Assembly: GCA_026395475.1 (NCBI GenBank)
Contig: JAPLYQ010000046.1
Location: 1-6,053, forward strand
Length of the DNA stretch: 6,053 bases
Direction: 5' to 3'
Origin: Candidatus Roizmanbacteria bacterium
GTDB taxonomy: Bacteria; Patescibacteriota; Microgenomatia; UBA1406; GWC2-37-13
The notes under the pieces were generated by a model. It was not told the DNA's origin, ran no database searches, and was given only the letters and a program-made list of their open reading frames with translations. A program made the position numbers and the translations under genes. Below, in pieces: positions 5,259 to 6,053 of this stretch (within the stretch, counting starts at the first letter, position 1; every line of letters begins with the position of its first letter).

Positions 5259-6053
5259 CTATTTCACAATTCTTCGAAAAATGGACACATCCTTATTCTC
5301 AAATACTCGTGAAAAGTGGTTCAAATCAAACTTGGTCGTGTTATACAAATCGTTTGATTTATTAATATAAAAATAATCTGCATCAATGCGGTAGGGGGTG
5401 GTGAAGATATACTCATCAACGCTTTTTTTTCTTTTTGAATAATCCGTAGAAGTAAGATTAAGAATGTAGGGGGTTGAATAATACATCTCCTTCTGGGAAA
5501 GGACAGGCACATATACTGTATCTATGTTGTCTTCTAACTTGATACTTGCTGATTTTTTATATTTATCATAGGGAAGTGTAAAAACGTTCCCGCTTGGAAG
5601 TTTTTTTAAATATGTGAGAGCGTCTATTTGATTAGTGGATAAAACAAGTGCTGATTTAAAAGTTCCTCTTTCCATAAGTCCTTGTAGTGAGTTGTGTGCC
5701 GACAAAATAATTACAAGAAACAATATAAATATTTTTACTGTCTGTTTCTTTTTTTCAAGATATTGAGAAATGCCCAGTGCAGTATAAAGGCTTAAAATTA
5801 TTTTGGGGTAATCTAAAAACTGGGCTGTATTCCACCATTCAACTCGCTGTATAAACATCGTTCCACCAAATAAACATACTAAAACAGAAGACATGAGTGC
5901 GACATCCATAGAAGATATTTTTCTTTTTAATATTTTTATCGCAAAATATACAAATCCAATACTTCGAATACCAAATGTATACACGATATAAAGCGCCCAA
6001 GTAAACATCTCAATTGCAAGAAGTCGTGGTCCCCAACCATGTTCCTGTAATGA
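5259..6053 (-). CDS. C-terminal part of a multi-pass membrane protein (possibly GT-C-type glycosyltransferase-like), 5' end outside window
   Basis: The minus-strand frame is open from the window edge to TAG at 5261-5259, 264 codons plus stop. An ATG at 6008 exists, but the 15 codons before it (SLQEHGWGPRLLAIE) continue the same protein, so it is an internal methionine. Hydrophobic segments lie at about residues 12-41, 49-68, perhaps 85-100, and 107-124, with short basic loops between (KILKRKISS, EKKKQTVK). These are followed by about 135 soluble residues. That tail contains ALTYLKKLPSGNVFTLPYDKY and ends IDADYFYINKSND, FSRVFENKDVSIFRRIVK. A membrane body, the motif WWNTAQFLDYPK in a loop, and a C-terminal domain ending in 'VFENKDVSIFR' resemble the end of large polytopic glycosyltransferase-like or YfhO-like proteins. 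No catalytic motif lies in the visible part, so the family is a guess. It lies on the far side of the tRNA from the recombinase and is probably host backbone. Confidence 0.85.
   Translation of the reverse strand, partial: SLQEHGWGPRLLAIEMFTWALYIVYTFGIRSIGFVYFAIKILKRKISSMDVALMSSVLVCLFGGTMFIQRVEWWNTAQFLDYPKIILSLYTALGISQYLEKKKQTVKIFILFLVIILSAHNSLQGLMERGTFKSALVLSTNQIDALTYLKKLPSGNVFTLPYDKYKKSASIKLEDNIDTVYVPVLSQKEMYYSTPYILNLTSTDYSKRKKSVDEYIFTTPYRIDADYFYINKSNDLYNTTKFDLNHFSRVFENKDVSIFRRIVK

Overview
This AT-rich bacterial window looks like an accessory region. It carries a two-gene set for large secreted surface proteins on the minus strand, a large serine recombinase on the plus strand that runs tail-to-tail into a tRNA-Gly gene, and the end of a membrane-protein gene on the minus strand. 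No gene fixes the taxonomy. The style (AT-rich DNA, small GC-rich triloop palindromes between and inside genes, beta-helix and FG-GAP secreted proteins with Pro/Thr linkers, a recombinase abutting a tRNA) is what I associate with candidate-phyla-radiation (Patescibacteria, Microgenomates-like) metagenome assemblies. That is an inference from style, not from a marker gene. The standard bacterial code fits.

Layout. Positions 1-1000 (minus) hold the first 333 codons of an FG-GAP beta-propeller protein with a clear signal peptide; its 3' end lies outside the window. Eighteen bases upstream, 1019-3170 (minus) is what I read as one gene for a secreted right-handed beta-helix protein with Ig-like domains, split by a +1 frameshift near 1857-1864 into a 5' part and a 3' part. 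Positions 3210-3673 are intergenic. This stretch holds several GC-rich palindromes and a striking 75-base imperfect inverted repeat (3566-3640), with a plausible sigma70-like promoter placed so that RNA would begin at the repeat. The serine recombinase (3674-5203, plus) follows. Its last 22 codons are antisense to tRNA-Gly(UCC) (5136-5209, minus), which has its own good promoter (5225-5253) and an encoded CCA. From 5259 to the window end (minus) is the C-terminal 264 codons of a multi-pass membrane protein.

How the parts may fit together. The recombinase beside the 3' end of an intact tRNA gene suggests the right-hand junction of an integrated element or genomic island extending to the left. 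The secreted-protein genes could be its cargo, but the other junction is not in the window, so this remains a hypothesis. The least explained piece of DNA is the 75-base inverted repeat upstream of the recombinase. It could be a recombinase binding or attachment site, or a structured leader of the recombinase mRNA.
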